Counted from the stretch's first letter, positions 44,315 through 53,341 are shown. The stretch: 64,000 nt of DNA from Pedobacter mucosus (GCF_022200785.1 NZ_CP087585.1:744001-808000), one strand, 5' to 3'. Translations and numbers: made by a program. Notes: a model not told the origin generated them from the letters alone.

Positions 44315-44896
44315 TTAGGCTCCAACTACAACTTTAGCAAAGCGAATAACATTATCATTTAAGGTATAACCCTTTTCAACTTCATCAAGAACTTTTCCTT
44401 TTAACTTTTCGTTGGGTGCAGGAATATTGGTAATTGCTTCATGAAAATCTGTGTCAAAAGGAAGATTAATGCTTTCAACATCTTTTAAACCTTTTTGAGC
44501 TAAAGTATTTTTTAGTTTAGTGCTAACCAAAAGAATACCTTCCTTAACAGGAGCTACATCAGCGGCAGTTTCCATCGCTTTTAAGGCACGATCGAAATCA
44601 TCCAACACAGGTAAAAGAGAAACAATTACGTCTTTACCAGCTGTTTGTAGCAATTCAACACGTTCTTTTTGAGTACGACGCTTATAATTATCAAATTCCG
44701 CATATAAACGCAAGTATTTGTCATTTAGCTGTTTAACTTCCTCTTGCAATTTTTCTTCTACAGATAATTCTGGAGCTTGTTCTATTTCTAATGTAGATGC
44801 ATCTGTAACTTCTACATTTTCGGTAACGTTTTCTGATGTATTTTCAGGATTGATTATATTTTCTTCTTGTTCGTTATTTTTCTTTTTATTAAACAT
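44315..44896 (-). CDS. grpE: Nucleotide exchange factor GrpE
   Basis: Releases ADP from DnaK. The 193-aa protein has a long acidic N-terminal extension, then the coiled coil (VEEKLQEEVKQLNDKYLRLY, AEFDNYKRRTQKERVELLQ) and the beta domain with GKDVIVSLLPVLDDFDRAL, LPFDTDFHEAITNIPAP and GKVLDEVEKGYTLNDNVIRF. The frame is open 11 codons further up (44929); the ATG at 44896 (MFNKKKNNEQ) is preferred. It precedes dnaJ on the same strand. Confidence 0.95.
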   Translation of the reverse strand: MFNKKKNNEQEENIINPENTSENVTENVEVTDASTLEIEQAPELSVEEKLQEEVKQLNDKYLRLYAEFDNYKRRTQKERVELLQTAGKDVIVSLLPVLDDFDRALKAMETAADVAPVKEGILLVSTKLKNTLAQKGLKDVESINLPFDTDFHEAITNIPAPNEKLKGKVLDEVEKGYTLNDNVIRFAKVVVGA

Positions 44897-44949
44897 AATG
44901 CTAGGCTGAATTTTTTGTGGTAATCTCAACTATTTTGCCATAAACGAAA

Positions 44950-45000
44950 ATCAGCCAAGCTGGCAGATTTATATTAAATAATCTGAACAGATTGGCTGAT
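44950..45000 (-). terminator. Inverted repeat between ftsE and grpE
   Basis: ATCAGCCAA (44950-44958) and TTGGCTGAT (44992-45000) form a 9-bp stem; on the minus strand it is followed by TTTTCG. An inner AATCTG-TT-CAGATT hairpin also exists. It probably ends the ftsE transcript. Confidence 0.5.
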
Positions 45001-45085
45001 AGGCTGACAGTATAATATTTAATTCGATTTCTAGATTGGCATCATCTGCTAATCATCATTCTTAAATGCTAACTGATAATTGTAA

Positions 45086-45769
45086 CTAAGCTATTTGTGC
45101 ATCTTCATGTACAATTCCACTTTCGCATTTAATAATGCGTGATGGGAAAGCACGAATGATTTGATAATCATGAGTGGCCATTAAAACTGCTGTACCTGCT
45201 TGGCTTATTTGCCTTAAAAGTGTAACAATACCTTCTGAAGTCTCCGGATCAAGGTTTCCTGTAGGCTCATCGGCTAAAATAATTTCTGGGTCGTTCAACA
45301 AAGCTCTAGCAATTACAATACGTTGTTGTTCACCGCCAGAAATTTCGTGAGGCATTTTCTTTATTTTGGAACGTAGACCAACTTTATCTAGCACATCTTT
45401 AATGCGCTCATTAATTAGTTTTGGATCTTTCCAGCCTGTTGCCTTTAATACAAACTCCAGGTTTTTTTCAATTGTTCTATCTGTAAGCAATTGGAAATCT
45501 TGAAAAACAACACCTAATTTGCGACGTAGAAATGGAACTTGACTCTCTTTCAAATTTTTAAGATCAAAGCCAGCAATGTTCCCTTCACCATTTCCTATGT
45601 GTAAATCGCCATATAAAATTTTTAGCAAACTACTTTTACCCGAACCTGTTTGACCGATTAAAAAAACAAATTCATCTTTTTCGATATGTAAATTTACGTT
45701 GGAGAGTACTAAGTGCTTCTGTTGAAAAACATCAACATTGCTTAAATGAATTACTGCGTTTCCTGCCAT
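45086..45769 (-). CDS. ftsE: Cell division ATP-binding protein FtsE
   Basis: The ATPase that, with FtsX, links the divisome to peptidoglycan hydrolases. The 227-aa single ABC domain has Walker A LIGQTGSGKSSLL, Q-loop KLGVVFQDFQLLTDRTIEKN, signature ISGGEQQRIVIARALL, Walker B EIILADEPTGNLDPETS and the His-switch ATHDYQI. FRRKLGV-type spacing and length match FtsE. ftsX is not adjacent in this window, so assignment to FtsE rather than a LolD-like protein rests on sequence alone. It lies 1 bp behind the small 67-aa gene. Confidence 0.85.
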   Translation of the reverse strand: MAGNAVIHLSNVDVFQQKHLVLSNVNLHIEKDEFVFLIGQTGSGKSSLLKILYGDLHIGNGEGNIAGFDLKNLKESQVPFLRRKLGVVFQDFQLLTDRTIEKNLEFVLKATGWKDPKLINERIKDVLDKVGLRSKIKKMPHEISGGEQQRIVIARALLNDPEIILADEPTGNLDPETSEGIVTLLRQISQAGTAVLMATHDYQIIRAFPSRIIKCESGIVHEDAQIA

Positions 45770-45770
45770 T

Positions 45771-45974
45771 TTATATTTCTAATTTAGCAATCTGCCCAAA
45801 AGGCAAATCTTTAACCATTTCCATTATATATGCTTGCTTATCGCCCAGACCCAGTTTTTCAAGAGATTTATCTGGCCTATCGACCCTAAAATAAGCTAAA
45901 AGCGTAAACTTATCATCTCTTAATTGTACGTAATCAGGAATTTTGGCTATGCCTTTAACTTTAACGATATACAT
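45771..45974 (-). CDS. Small conserved-type protein upstream of ftsE (unknown)
   Basis: A 67-aa protein: MYIVKVKGIAKIPDYVQLRD at the start and DLPFGQIAKLEI at the end. The frame is open further to 46043, but this extension is poor and the family-like start is ATG 45974. It is adjacent to ftsE with one base between stop and start, so the two are translationally linked. I recall small Bacteroidota proteins of this sequence type sometimes mislabelled as fructose-6-phosphate aldolase; nothing here supports an enzyme function. Confidence 0.65.
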   Translation of the reverse strand: MYIVKVKGIAKIPDYVQLRDDKFTLLAYFRVDRPDKSLEKLGLGDKQAYIMEMVKDLPFGQIAKLEI

Positions 45975-46081
45975 TGTGTTCAAAAATAGCAATTCAAAAT
46001 GATATGTACTGATTTTGACGTAAGTTTTTGATCGGGAGCTCAAATTTTGAATTAAATAAAATGACGCTTAATTCTGCGTAG

Positions 46082-47530
46082 TTACCTAATTAACATTATC
46101 CAACCTGAATAAATTTCTGATCCGTTATTGAAATTTATAGTATAATAGTATGCAGCTGAAGGCAAATCTGTTCCGTTAAATTTTCCATCCCAAGGTTTAT
46201 ATTTACCTGTTGACTGGTACACAAGTTGGCCATATCGATTTGTGATTCTTACAATTGTGTTGAGGAAAGACTCTGCCGTTGGAATATTCCAAGTATCATT
46301 AATCGCATCTCCATTTGGTGTAAACGCTTTTGGAATCACAATATTTGGATTAACCTTGATTAGTACCTCATCACTGCTACTTGTGCATCCAAAATTAGAT
46401 TCTGCGTGTAGGGTGTAAATAATATCAGTGGGTGGGTTTGCACGAGGGTTTAGTTTTGTTGCGTCATCGAGATAATCCGTTGGAGTCCAATAATACCTTA
46501 CACTATCACCTGTCACTTTTCCATTTAATATAGTTGATTTTTCGGCTAAAATGGTTTGATCAGCACCTGCATCCGCAACCGGATTTTCATATATATTAAC
46601 TGTCAGCGAATCTGATGTTATTCTACATTTTTCCGAATTTATATTATCGCCTTCGGCTGCAAGTAATCGATATAGGTATGTCCCTTTGGCAGCGTTGCCC
46701 GGTTTTACTATTAAAGAAGTAGTTGATTCTCCAGTAATATCTGCCCAACCACTTCCACTATTGCGTTGCCATTGATATTTTGGATTGGAATATCCATCGG
46801 ATACCTCAACACTTAAATTAAAAGTTTCTGTTGTTCCTTCGCAAGTATTTATAGCGGAAGATTGGTGGTTTATGGACGGTGTAATTATCGGTATGCATGG
46901 CCTAATCGTGATATCATCAAGCCCAAAATCATTACCATCTCCGCCAGGATTATTACTTCGCATACGCAAAACAACTTCGGTTTCGTTTCCTGTTGAAAAC
47001 ATACCTTGAAAGCGATTCCATAATGGTAAAATAGAGTTATTAATGTCGCCTGTATTAATTTCAGGCGCAAGCAATACACCAGCAGTTGTTTCTATACTAA
47101 TGGTGATATTTGGATTTAAGGTAACGTAATTTGGAAGTCGGACAATCCAGGAAGCAATTTCATATTGTGTATTAGGACATAAGCCAGTGATGTTTTCTTT
47201 AAAAAAATCACTTGGATTAGGAGCAGCACTTACAATTAGCATGTAACCATCATCGCCTGGACCATGATCAGGAATTTGATGCCAGCCGCCAACGTAATTA
47301 AACATGTCAAATGTTCCATTGGCGATTGTATATTCCCCATCAAATGGACCGTGTGTAACATAACTATAATCTCCGGTGCCATTATTCAAAGCTGGACCAT
47401 ATTTGGATGAACCTGAACCAAAATCATTATTATATATCGGATTACCAAGTGTTCCATTACACATATCCTGAGCAAGCAAACTACTTGGTACAAAGAACAA
47501 GAGTATAATAATTACAACTTTGGATAGCAT
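46082..47530 (-). CDS. T9SS-exported protein with Ig-like and gliding-motility C-terminal domain
   Basis: A 482-aa secreted protein. After a signal peptide (LSKVVIIILLFFVPSSLLAQ) comes a jelly-roll-like ligand domain (about residues 20-210: GSGSSKYGPALNNGTGDYSY), one Ig/PKD-like domain (about 220-320: YQWQRNSGSGWADITGE), a second short domain, and the gliding-motility-associated C-terminal domain (IPKAFTPNGDAINDTWNIPT to YSGWIMLIR), which is the type B sorting signal of the type IX secretion system. It would be displayed at the surface. The ligand is unknown. Confidence 0.85.
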   Translation of the reverse strand: MLSKVVIIILLFFVPSSLLAQDMCNGTLGNPIYNNDFGSGSSKYGPALNNGTGDYSYVTHGPFDGEYTIANGTFDMFNYVGGWHQIPDHGPGDDGYMLIVSAAPNPSDFFKENITGLCPNTQYEIASWIVRLPNYVTLNPNITISIETTAGVLLAPEINTGDINNSILPLWNRFQGMFSTGNETEVVLRMRSNNPGGDGNDFGLDDITIRPCIPIITPSINHQSSAINTCEGTTETFNLSVEVSDGYSNPKYQWQRNSGSGWADITGESTTSLIVKPGNAAKGTYLYRLLAAEGDNINSEKCRITSDSLTVNIYENPVADAGADQTILAEKSTILNGKVTGDSVRYYWTPTDYLDDATKLNPRANPPTDIIYTLHAESNFGCTSSSDEVLIKVNPNIVIPKAFTPNGDAINDTWNIPTAESFLNTIVRITNRYGQLVYQSTGKYKPWDGKFNGTDLPSAAYYYTINFNNGSEIYSGWIMLIR

Positions 47531-47592
47531 TTTTGCATTAATTAATGGGAGTTAATTAATTACCTAAACAAAGAAATGGAAAATAAGTTGTG

Positions 47593-48618
47593 TTATTCCT
47601 GCAAATTTAAGTTGTTCAAAAATTGTATTGTGTTTACATTATCTGCATAATCCCAAAGTTTTGGGTGCTGACTTTGACCGAAATCAAAAGTTTGCAGATC
47701 TAGTGGCGCCTTAGTAATTATACATTGAATATTTTCTGCTTTATCTTGAAGTTTAGTTTGAACATCTTCAATATTATCATATTCCTCATAAAATAAAACG
47801 GCCAGTGGCGAGGTTAAACTTTCATCTTCTTTCAATAATAAAAAGCCATTATCGAAATGTTTAGCCGCATTTACTAAATAGATAGATTTATTGTAGTCGT
47901 AATTATTGTTATACTTAAAATGATTAATTATAGGTTGAAAACTCTCTACACCTTCATAAAAATTTGCAATATCATACCCTTTTGGGAAATATATTTTGGA
48001 TACATTTCTACAACCCAAACCAAAATAATCAAAAACATCAGCACCTAAATGTTGAATATCTTCAAAAGTTTCTTTTCCGTCCAAAACTGCTACACTGTTT
48101 CTGTTTTTTCTGATAATGTTCGGAACCTTACTAAAATAGTAATCAAAATACCGAGAAGAATTATTACTTCCGGTTGCAATAACAGCATCAAAATCCTTTA
48201 ATCGTTCTACATATTCAATGTTCTTCTGCAAAGCCGGTTCAAGCTTTATAAGTTCATTTAATACAATTTTTACGAGCTTATCATCTGCAGAAGATAATTT
48301 AATTAAAGCAATATTTCCTGTGGCTAAAACACACAAAATATCATGTAAACCAACCAGAGGGATATTTCCGGCAAGTATTAACCCAACTTTCTTTGGCGAT
48401 GAACTAAAATTAATTGATTGAAACCAAACATCAATATCGTTAGAATCTAGCATTTCAGAAAAAGAAAGAATAGACTTTTTTATGTTTTCTAAAGTAAACC
48501 AGGCGTTACTATTTTCAACTGTATTTAAATGTTTTTCTAATATGTCAGAAGGATTGGCAAGTAGTTTGCTAAGTTTTTTTAAAGCAATAATTACTTGTTC
48601 TTGTGTTAAAGCTGGCAT
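47593..48618 (-). CDS. Acyl-CoA reductase (LuxC-like)
   Basis: A 341-aa protein of the LuxC acyl-CoA reductase family (aldehyde dehydrogenase superfamily) that reduces activated fatty acids to aldehydes with NAD(P)H. Seen are PKKVGLILAGNIPLVGLHDI, LIKLSSADDKLVKIVLNELI, DAVIATGSNNSSRYFDYYF, the catalytic-cysteine region FGLGCRNVSKIYFP and SIYLVNAAKHFDNGFLLLKE. It lies divergently from the ferredoxin gene at 48697, a pairing that suggests electron transfer between them (inference). No other bioluminescence-type genes are nearby. Confidence 0.85.
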   Translation of the reverse strand: MPALTQEQVIIALKKLSKLLANPSDILEKHLNTVENSNAWFTLENIKKSILSFSEMLDSNDIDVWFQSINFSSSPKKVGLILAGNIPLVGLHDILCVLATGNIALIKLSSADDKLVKIVLNELIKLEPALQKNIEYVERLKDFDAVIATGSNNSSRYFDYYFSKVPNIIRKNRNSVAVLDGKETFEDIQHLGADVFDYFGLGCRNVSKIYFPKGYDIANFYEGVESFQPIINHFKYNNNYDYNKSIYLVNAAKHFDNGFLLLKEDESLTSPLAVLFYEEYDNIEDVQTKLQDKAENIQCIITKAPLDLQTFDFGQSQHPKLWDYADNVNTIQFLNNLNLQE

Positions 48619-48648
48619 ATTTAGAATTAATATTAAGTGATTATGTGT

Positions 48649-48656
48649 TATATTTG
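48649..48656 (+). promoter_or_regulatory. -7 box of the ferredoxin gene
   Basis: TATATTTG (TAnnTTTG) lies 41-48 bp before the ATG at 48697. No good -33 TTTG is seen at the usual distance. Confidence 0.5.
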
Positions 48657-48696
48657 CAATGCAAAGGTAAACTAAGCAAAAGAATTAGACGAAAAC

Positions 48697-49047
48697 ATGG
48701 CGATTAAAATAACAGATGAGTGTATAAATTGTGGGGCTTGCGAACCAGAATGTCCTAATAACGCAATTTACGATGCCGGTACTGCATGGCGTTTTTCTGA
48801 TGGTACAAACTTAAATGGTATCATCGATTTTGGTAATCAACAAATAGAAGCTGATGCTACTCAGGAAGCGGTTTCTGACGAGGTTTATTACATCGTTTCA
48901 GATAAATGTACCGAATGTAAAGGTTTTCATGATGAGCCACAATGTGCTGCGGTTTGCCCAGTAGATTGTTGTGTAGATGATGAAGATGTTCGCGAAACTG
49001 AAGATGAATTACTAACTAAGAAAGCTTGGTTACATCAAGAAAATTAA
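48697..49047 (+). CDS. 4Fe-4S dicluster ferredoxin
   Basis: A 116-aa electron carrier. The first cluster is CINCGACEPECP in MAIKITDECINCGACEPECP, and the second is CTECKGFHDEPQCAAVCPVD. The insert between the motifs and the acidic C-terminal tail (DDEDVRETEDELLTKKAWLH) resemble the Bacteroidota ferredoxins found beside the acyl-CoA reductase gene. It is a cytoplasmic redox carrier. Confidence 0.92.
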   Translation: MAIKITDECINCGACEPECPNNAIYDAGTAWRFSDGTNLNGIIDFGNQQIEADATQEAVSDEVYYIVSDKCTECKGFHDEPQCAAVCPVDCCVDDEDVRETEDELLTKKAWLHQEN

Positions 49048-49075
49048 GATATTAAGCCTTCAATATTTTGTATAA

Positions 49076-49108
49076 AAAAAGTCCTGATGTTAGTCGGGAC
49101 TTTTTTTT
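49076..49108 (+). terminator. Ferredoxin terminator
   Basis: GTCCTGA / TCGGGAC (one G-T pair) with a 6-nt loop, flanked by A-rich sequence on the left and an eight-T run on the right. It can also serve the convergent serine hydrolase gene. Confidence 0.88.
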
Positions 49109-49118
49109 GCGAATATTA

Positions 49119-50366
49119 TTAATTTGCTTTATAAATTATCGATTTAAATTTATCGTTTAATTCACCGTGAGAAAACGGCCATTGCTGAATATAAAGTTGA
49201 GCTACAATTTTCTTTTTGGGGTCAACCCAGTAAGTTGAACCAAAAAAACCTCCCCAAGCATAAGAGCCTGCACTTTGCCCAAGTCTTTTACTTCCTTTTT
49301 CGGTGGTAATTTCAAAGCCCAATCCAAACTGATTATCTCCAAACGGAAATTTAAGTTGATTAGTAGTCATTAAGCCCACGCTTTTTTCAGTGAGTATACG
49401 TTTTCCATTGTACGTTCCATTATTAAGCAACATTTGCAAAAATGTTCCATAATCTTTTGAGGTGGAAACTAAACCCGCTCCTCCGGCGAAATATCCATTT
49501 CCATTTATGGGATAATTAACCGTTGCACCCGGAAAAGTACCATCTATCCATGGCTTTACTTTATGTGTATTTGCATCCTCGGTGTAAACTGAGGCTAATC
49601 GATTTTGTTTTTCTTTCGGCAAAGCAAAATAGGTATCATTCATGCCTAAAGGTTTGAAAATTCTATTTTTAAAGAAGGTGTCCAAATCTACTTTAGATGC
49701 AACTTCAACTATTCTTCCTAAAACATCCATTGCCAAACTGTAGTCAAATTTTGCACCTGGCTGATTTGCAAGCGGCAGACTTCCCAATTTATTTATATCT
49801 GTTTTTAAGCGCTTTTTATTAATTACAAATCCAGCTTCAATATTAGATTTAGCATAAATAGCCTGCATTTCTGGCGTACCGATTTGGGCATATCCAAGTC
49901 CGGAGGTATGGGTAAGTAAATCGAGTATTGTAATTTCTCGATTAGCTGGTTTAGTAGTATAAGTTGTGTCGCTTTTATTAAATTTAACAAGCACTTTTGG
50001 ATTTTTAAACGAGGGAATATATTTTGATACTGGATCTTTAAGTTGCAATTTACCTTCATCAACCAAAATCATAACCGCTACGCAGGTAACAGCTTTTGTT
50101 TGCGAAGCAATTCTTAAAATATCATCTGTTTTAAAGGGCCTCGCAACATTATTTCCAAATGCTTTATTATAAACTGTTTTGCCGTCTACAGCAATATTGG
50201 CTGTAATTCCTTTTATCCAGCCACTATCAAGGTATTGCTTAAATAAGTTGTCGATTTGAATGAGTTGCTGGTTTGATAAGGTTTTTTTAAGCGCTGTTGT
50301 TTGTGTGAAGGCTGCATTACTTATTAAAAAAAAGACCAGCAAAAGCGAGCGGTTAATTTTTTTCAT
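49119..50366 (-). CDS. Serine hydrolase, class C beta-lactamase/DD-peptidase-like
   Basis: A 415-aa exported protein (signal NRSLLLVFFLISNAAFTQ) of the penicillin-binding/beta-lactamase fold family. The nucleophile motif SQTKAVT (S-x-x-K) follows DDILRIA, the second motif is FDYSLAMDVLGR (Y-S-L in place of Y-x-N), and the third region is near GYFAGGAGL. Such proteins are esterases, peptidases or beta-lactamases, and the missing classical Y-x-N argues for caution about beta-lactam hydrolysis. It is a single-gene unit. Confidence 0.83.
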   Translation of the reverse strand: MKKINRSLLLVFFLISNAAFTQTTALKKTLSNQQLIQIDNLFKQYLDSGWIKGITANIAVDGKTVYNKAFGNNVARPFKTDDILRIASQTKAVTCVAVMILVDEGKLQLKDPVSKYIPSFKNPKVLVKFNKSDTTYTTKPANREITILDLLTHTSGLGYAQIGTPEMQAIYAKSNIEAGFVINKKRLKTDINKLGSLPLANQPGAKFDYSLAMDVLGRIVEVASKVDLDTFFKNRIFKPLGMNDTYFALPKEKQNRLASVYTEDANTHKVKPWIDGTFPGATVNYPINGNGYFAGGAGLVSTSKDYGTFLQMLLNNGTYNGKRILTEKSVGLMTTNQLKFPFGDNQFGLGFEITTEKGSKRLGQSAGSYAWGGFFGSTYWVDPKKKIVAQLYIQQWPFSHGELNDKFKSIIYKAN

Positions 50367-50389
50367 ATTATTTGGTTAAATAAGCTTGG

Positions 50390-50839
50390 TTACAATTCCG
50401 ATTTATTAGGGATAATTAATACCGGACAAGCAGATTTCCTGGCAACATGCTCGGCAACACTTCCCATTAAAAAATGATATAAACCACTTCTTCCATAAGT
50501 TCCAATAACAATTAAGTCCGAGCCCCATTCATCAGATTGTTGAATTATTCCGTGAGCAGCAGTGTCTACAATACTTAAATAGGTGGTAGAAATCCCGTTG
50601 CTAAATTTCTTTTCCATTTCTTTCAGCAAGATGTGGCTATTTTCTTCGCTATTATCATAGGTTTCTAAAAATACCGGCGCCAAGGTTAAATCTGGATTCA
50701 CGTTTGCAGGCATCGGTTCGATAATATTGACCAGTGCAACTTCGGCACCAAATTTTTCAGCTATTTCATAACCAGCTTTAGCGGCTTTTTCCGAACAGGT
50801 ACTGTTATCTACAGCAATTAATATTTTCTTAAAATTCAT
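50390..50839 (-). CDS. Universal stress protein (UspA-like)
   Basis: A 149-aa single Usp domain: MNFKKILIAVDNSTCSEKAA at the start (D of IAVD contacts nucleotide) and IVIGTYGRSGLYHFLMGSVA with the ATP-binding G-x2-G-x9-G-S/T pattern, then RKSACPVLIIPN. It likely binds ATP. The open frame continues to 50887, but the ATG at 50839 starts the family N-terminus. It is divergent from the NlpC/P60 gene. Confidence 0.87.
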   Translation of the reverse strand: MNFKKILIAVDNSTCSEKAAKAGYEIAEKFGAEVALVNIIEPMPANVNPDLTLAPVFLETYDNSEENSHILLKEMEKKFSNGISTTYLSIVDTAAHGIIQQSDEWGSDLIVIGTYGRSGLYHFLMGSVAEHVARKSACPVLIIPNKSEL

Positions 50840-50945
50840 GATGAGCAGATTTAAATTGTTTCTTAAAATTAACAATTTAATAAGCAATATGTTAGTGAGT
50901 GAATGTAATTTGTTAGTTTTACATTTCTTGCACGAACAAAATTTA

Positions 50946-51728
50946 ATGGAAAATCAATACTTCATTTGTAGAATCGCAGTGGCACCTTTAAGAGCAGAGC
51001 CTTCTGATAAGGCAGAAATTGTGTCACAATTATTATTTGGTGAGCATGTCGAAATTATCAAAAAAGAAGATCGTTGGTGGTTAATCCAAAATGGATATGA
51101 TGGCTATCAGGGGTGGTTGGATTTTAGACAGTTAGCTCCAATTTCTTCCGAACAATTTGAGGAAATGGATAATGTTAGCTTGCTTGCTCCTTTAAGTTTC
51201 AACAATTTGCTTACCGCTGCTGATGGAAGTTTTTATCATTTATGCCCAGCGAGTAATTTGCCTTATTTCAAAGATGGATTTTGTTTTGCAGGGGAAGAGA
51301 AATTCAAAGTTGACTTTTTACCGCATAATAATTCAGATCTCGATTTTGCCTCCAATATAGAGTCAACAGCTAAATTTTTTCAAAATATACCTTATTTGTG
51401 GGGAGGAAGAAATTTATTTGGCTTAGACTGTTCCGGTTTTGTGCAAACTGTATTTAAAATGTTAGGTATAAAATTAAATAGAGATGCTTCGCAGCAGGTG
51501 GAACAAGGAAGCTTGGTTGGTTTTTTAGCGGAAAGCAAGTTAGGAGATGTTGCTTTTTTCGATAATGATGAAGGTAAAATTACGCATGTCGGAATTATGT
51601 TAAGTCCGAATGAAATTATCCATTCTTCAGGAAAAGTAAAAATTGATCCTATCGATGATCAGGGAATTTTTAATAAAGAGTTAGGGAAATATAGCCATAA
51701 ATTAAGGGTTATAAAACGTTTTGCTTAG
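50946..51728 (+). CDS. NlpC/P60 (C40) peptidase with N-terminal SH3-like domain
   Basis: A 260-aa cell wall hydrolase: an N-terminal SH3b domain (ENQYFICRIAVAPLRAEPSD, then EHVEIIKKEDRWWLIQNGYD) and a C-terminal C40 domain cleaving D-Glu/mDAP or D-Glu/Lys peptide links. The catalytic Cys lies in GLDCSGFVQTVFKML, the His in ITHVGIMLSPN, and the polar third residue in IHSSGK. The frame is open from 50838, but the ATG at 50946 gives a proper SH3 start. No signal peptide is visible, so export is unclear, as in other Bacteroidota members (YkfC-like recycling peptidases). Confidence 0.88.
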   Translation: MENQYFICRIAVAPLRAEPSDKAEIVSQLLFGEHVEIIKKEDRWWLIQNGYDGYQGWLDFRQLAPISSEQFEEMDNVSLLAPLSFNNLLTAADGSFYHLCPASNLPYFKDGFCFAGEEKFKVDFLPHNNSDLDFASNIESTAKFFQNIPYLWGGRNLFGLDCSGFVQTVFKMLGIKLNRDASQQVEQGSLVGFLAESKLGDVAFFDNDEGKITHVGIMLSPNEIIHSSGKVKIDPIDDQGIFNKELGKYSHKLRVIKRFA

Positions 51729-51762
51729 ACAAACCTACGACTATAAATAAATTGTATTTAGT

Positions 51763-51770
51763 TATATTTG
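51763..51770 (+). promoter_or_regulatory. -7 box of the nucleotidyltransferase pair
   Basis: TATATTTG (TAnnTTTG) lies 20-27 bp before the ATG at 51790. No clear -33 partner. Confidence 0.45.
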
Positions 51771-51789
51771 TTTAGTCAAGAATTTAATT

Positions 51790-51996
51790 ATGGAGCCAAA
51801 AATACGAAAGATTGCAATGGTTGCTAATAGGGTAAACTTAAATGATGAGGATGAACTTGATGTTCTTTTTTGGCTGAATCAACCTGTTTTGGAGCGTCTT
51901 AAAACTGTAGTTTCTCTGCGTAAACATTATTTTACTTGGCTTAATGGCTCATTTCCAGATAAGATTAGTAAAGTTGTAAGTAAAAGAAAACTGTAA
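51790..51996 (+). CDS. Small protein of a nucleotidyltransferase pair, unknown
   Basis: A 68-aa protein (MEPKIRKIAMVANRVNLNDE at the start, SKVVSKRKL at the end) with mixed charge and no known domain. Its stop overlaps the start of the next gene (TAATG), so the two are translationally coupled. Such pairs with a DUF6036/MNT-type nucleotidyltransferase resemble toxin-antitoxin modules, but the roles are not known. Confidence 0.6.
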   Translation: MEPKIRKIAMVANRVNLNDEDELDVLFWLNQPVLERLKTVVSLRKHYFTWLNGSFPDKISKVVSKRKL

Positions 51997-52445
51997 TGTT
52001 TGAACAGGATTTTATTGACTTTATAGAATTCTTAAATAAGTATAACGTCGACTACATGGTAATTGGAGCCCATGCTTTAGCCTTCCACGGCAGACCTCGT
52101 CATACCGGAGATTTAGATATTTGGATTAATCCATCGGTTGAAAATGCTGAAAAAATGCTTCATGTTATTGAAGATTTTGGATTTGCATCATTGGGTTTAA
52201 CGAAAGAAGATTTTTTAAATGATAATTATGTTACTCAATTAGGCTATCCTCCTTTAAGAATTGATATTCTAAATGCAATATCAGGAGTAGAATTTGTAGA
52301 AGCTTTTAATAATAGAATTAATGCTGACATAGATGGTTTGCTCATTAATTTTATAAATATCGATGATTTTATAGCTAATAAGCAAGCTTCTGGCAGAAAA
52401 AAAGATTTGGGTGATATTGAGGCATTGAAAAGGAAAAAAAATTAA
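51996..52445 (+). CDS. Nucleotidyltransferase-fold protein (DUF6036/MNT-like)
   Basis: A 149-aa protein of the nucleotidyltransferase superfamily: VDYMVIGAHALAFHGRPRHT followed by GDLDIWINPS, the G-(S/A)-x-A motif with D-x-D that binds metal and NTP. A second Asp is possible in LRIDILNAIS. It lies in the TAATG overlap with the preceding small gene. Some relatives act as AMP- or CMP-transferring antitoxins or toxins. The predicted protein at the window end (63724) belongs to the same broad family. The stop region overlaps by 4 bp with the convergent WD40 gene. Confidence 0.75.
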   Translation: MFEQDFIDFIEFLNKYNVDYMVIGAHALAFHGRPRHTGDLDIWINPSVENAEKMLHVIEDFGFASLGLTKEDFLNDNYVTQLGYPPLRIDILNAISGVEFVEAFNNRINADIDGLLINFINIDDFIANKQASGRKKDLGDIEALKRKKN

Positions 52446-53341
52446 TCTTCCATTTCCCAAACCATTACCTGTCTATCATCACCTGTAGAAATTAAATATT
52501 TCCCATCATTACTCCATAAAATTTTATTGATAGAATGCGAGTGACCTATACCACCTTTTTCTATACTTAAAATTTTATACAGCTTAAAGTTTTCTGCATC
52601 CCATAATTTAATGCTTTTATCCTGACTGCAGGTTGCAAAATAAGGTAGAGTAGGGTGGAAAGCAATATCATAAATAGTAAACATATGCGCTGCTATCGTT
52701 TCTCTCACTGCATAATTTGGCAAATCCCAAATATTTAACTGAGCATCTCTACTTCCTGATAATAAATATTTTCCTGAAGGATGATAAGCCAATGAAGTCA
52801 CTGGAAGTGAATGGCTTTCCAGGGTTTGTTTTAAACTATAATCTGCTAGATTGTAAATTTTAATTAAGTGATCTTTACAACCAAAAACGACTTCAGTTTC
52901 ATCAGGAGAAATTGCGATTGCACGAACTGTATCGTAAGCTACTTGGAAACGGTAAATTTCGGTGAAATCTTTTAAGGACCAAACTGCTACAGAACCATCT
53001 TCGCCTGTTGTTAAAAGTTCATTTTTTCCTTTTACAACTTGAATATTAAAGATCGGTTTGGTATGTGCATTTATTCTGGTTATTACTTTTTGTTCAGCAA
53101 AATCGAATACACTAAAAGCTCCACTACGTTCGCCAATGAAAAGTTGATTGTTGTAATTTAATAATGCATATACAGAACTTTGAACTGGCGTTTTTATTTT
53201 AACAAAAGCCATATCATTAAGCGACCATTCTACAACTCCTTTATCGTTTCCTGCACTGTAAAAAATACCCTCATCATCCGAATTTGCCAAAGCATATACT
53301 GGATTTTGGTGGCCAGGAAGAGTTTTTAAGTGCTTTAGCAT
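52442..53341 (-). CDS. WD40 repeat protein
   Basis: A 299-aa beta-propeller of about seven WD40 repeats, for example KTLPGHQNPVYALANSDDEG, TGEDGSVAVWSLKDF, LSGSRDAQLNIWDLPN, TCSQDKSIKLWDAEN and STGDDRQVMVWEMED, each ending in a W-D/S type strand. It has no signal peptide, so it is cytoplasmic, and probably acts as a scaffold. No enzymatic domain is attached. It lies upstream of the his operon end on the same strand, separated by a 190-bp repeat-rich spacer. Confidence 0.9.
   Translation of the reverse strand: MLKHLKTLPGHQNPVYALANSDDEGIFYSAGNDKGVVEWSLNDMAFVKIKTPVQSSVYALLNYNNQLFIGERSGAFSVFDFAEQKVITRINAHTKPIFNIQVVKGKNELLTTGEDGSVAVWSLKDFTEIYRFQVAYDTVRAIAISPDETEVVFGCKDHLIKIYNLADYSLKQTLESHSLPVTSLAYHPSGKYLLSGSRDAQLNIWDLPNYAVRETIAAHMFTIYDIAFHPTLPYFATCSQDKSIKLWDAENFKLYKILSIEKGGIGHSHSINKILWSNDGKYLISTGDDRQVMVWEMED

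Noticed and set aside
49119..50366. Calling the serine hydrolase AmpC
   Set aside because: The second motif is Y-S-L and not Y-x-N, and no ampR-like regulator is present.
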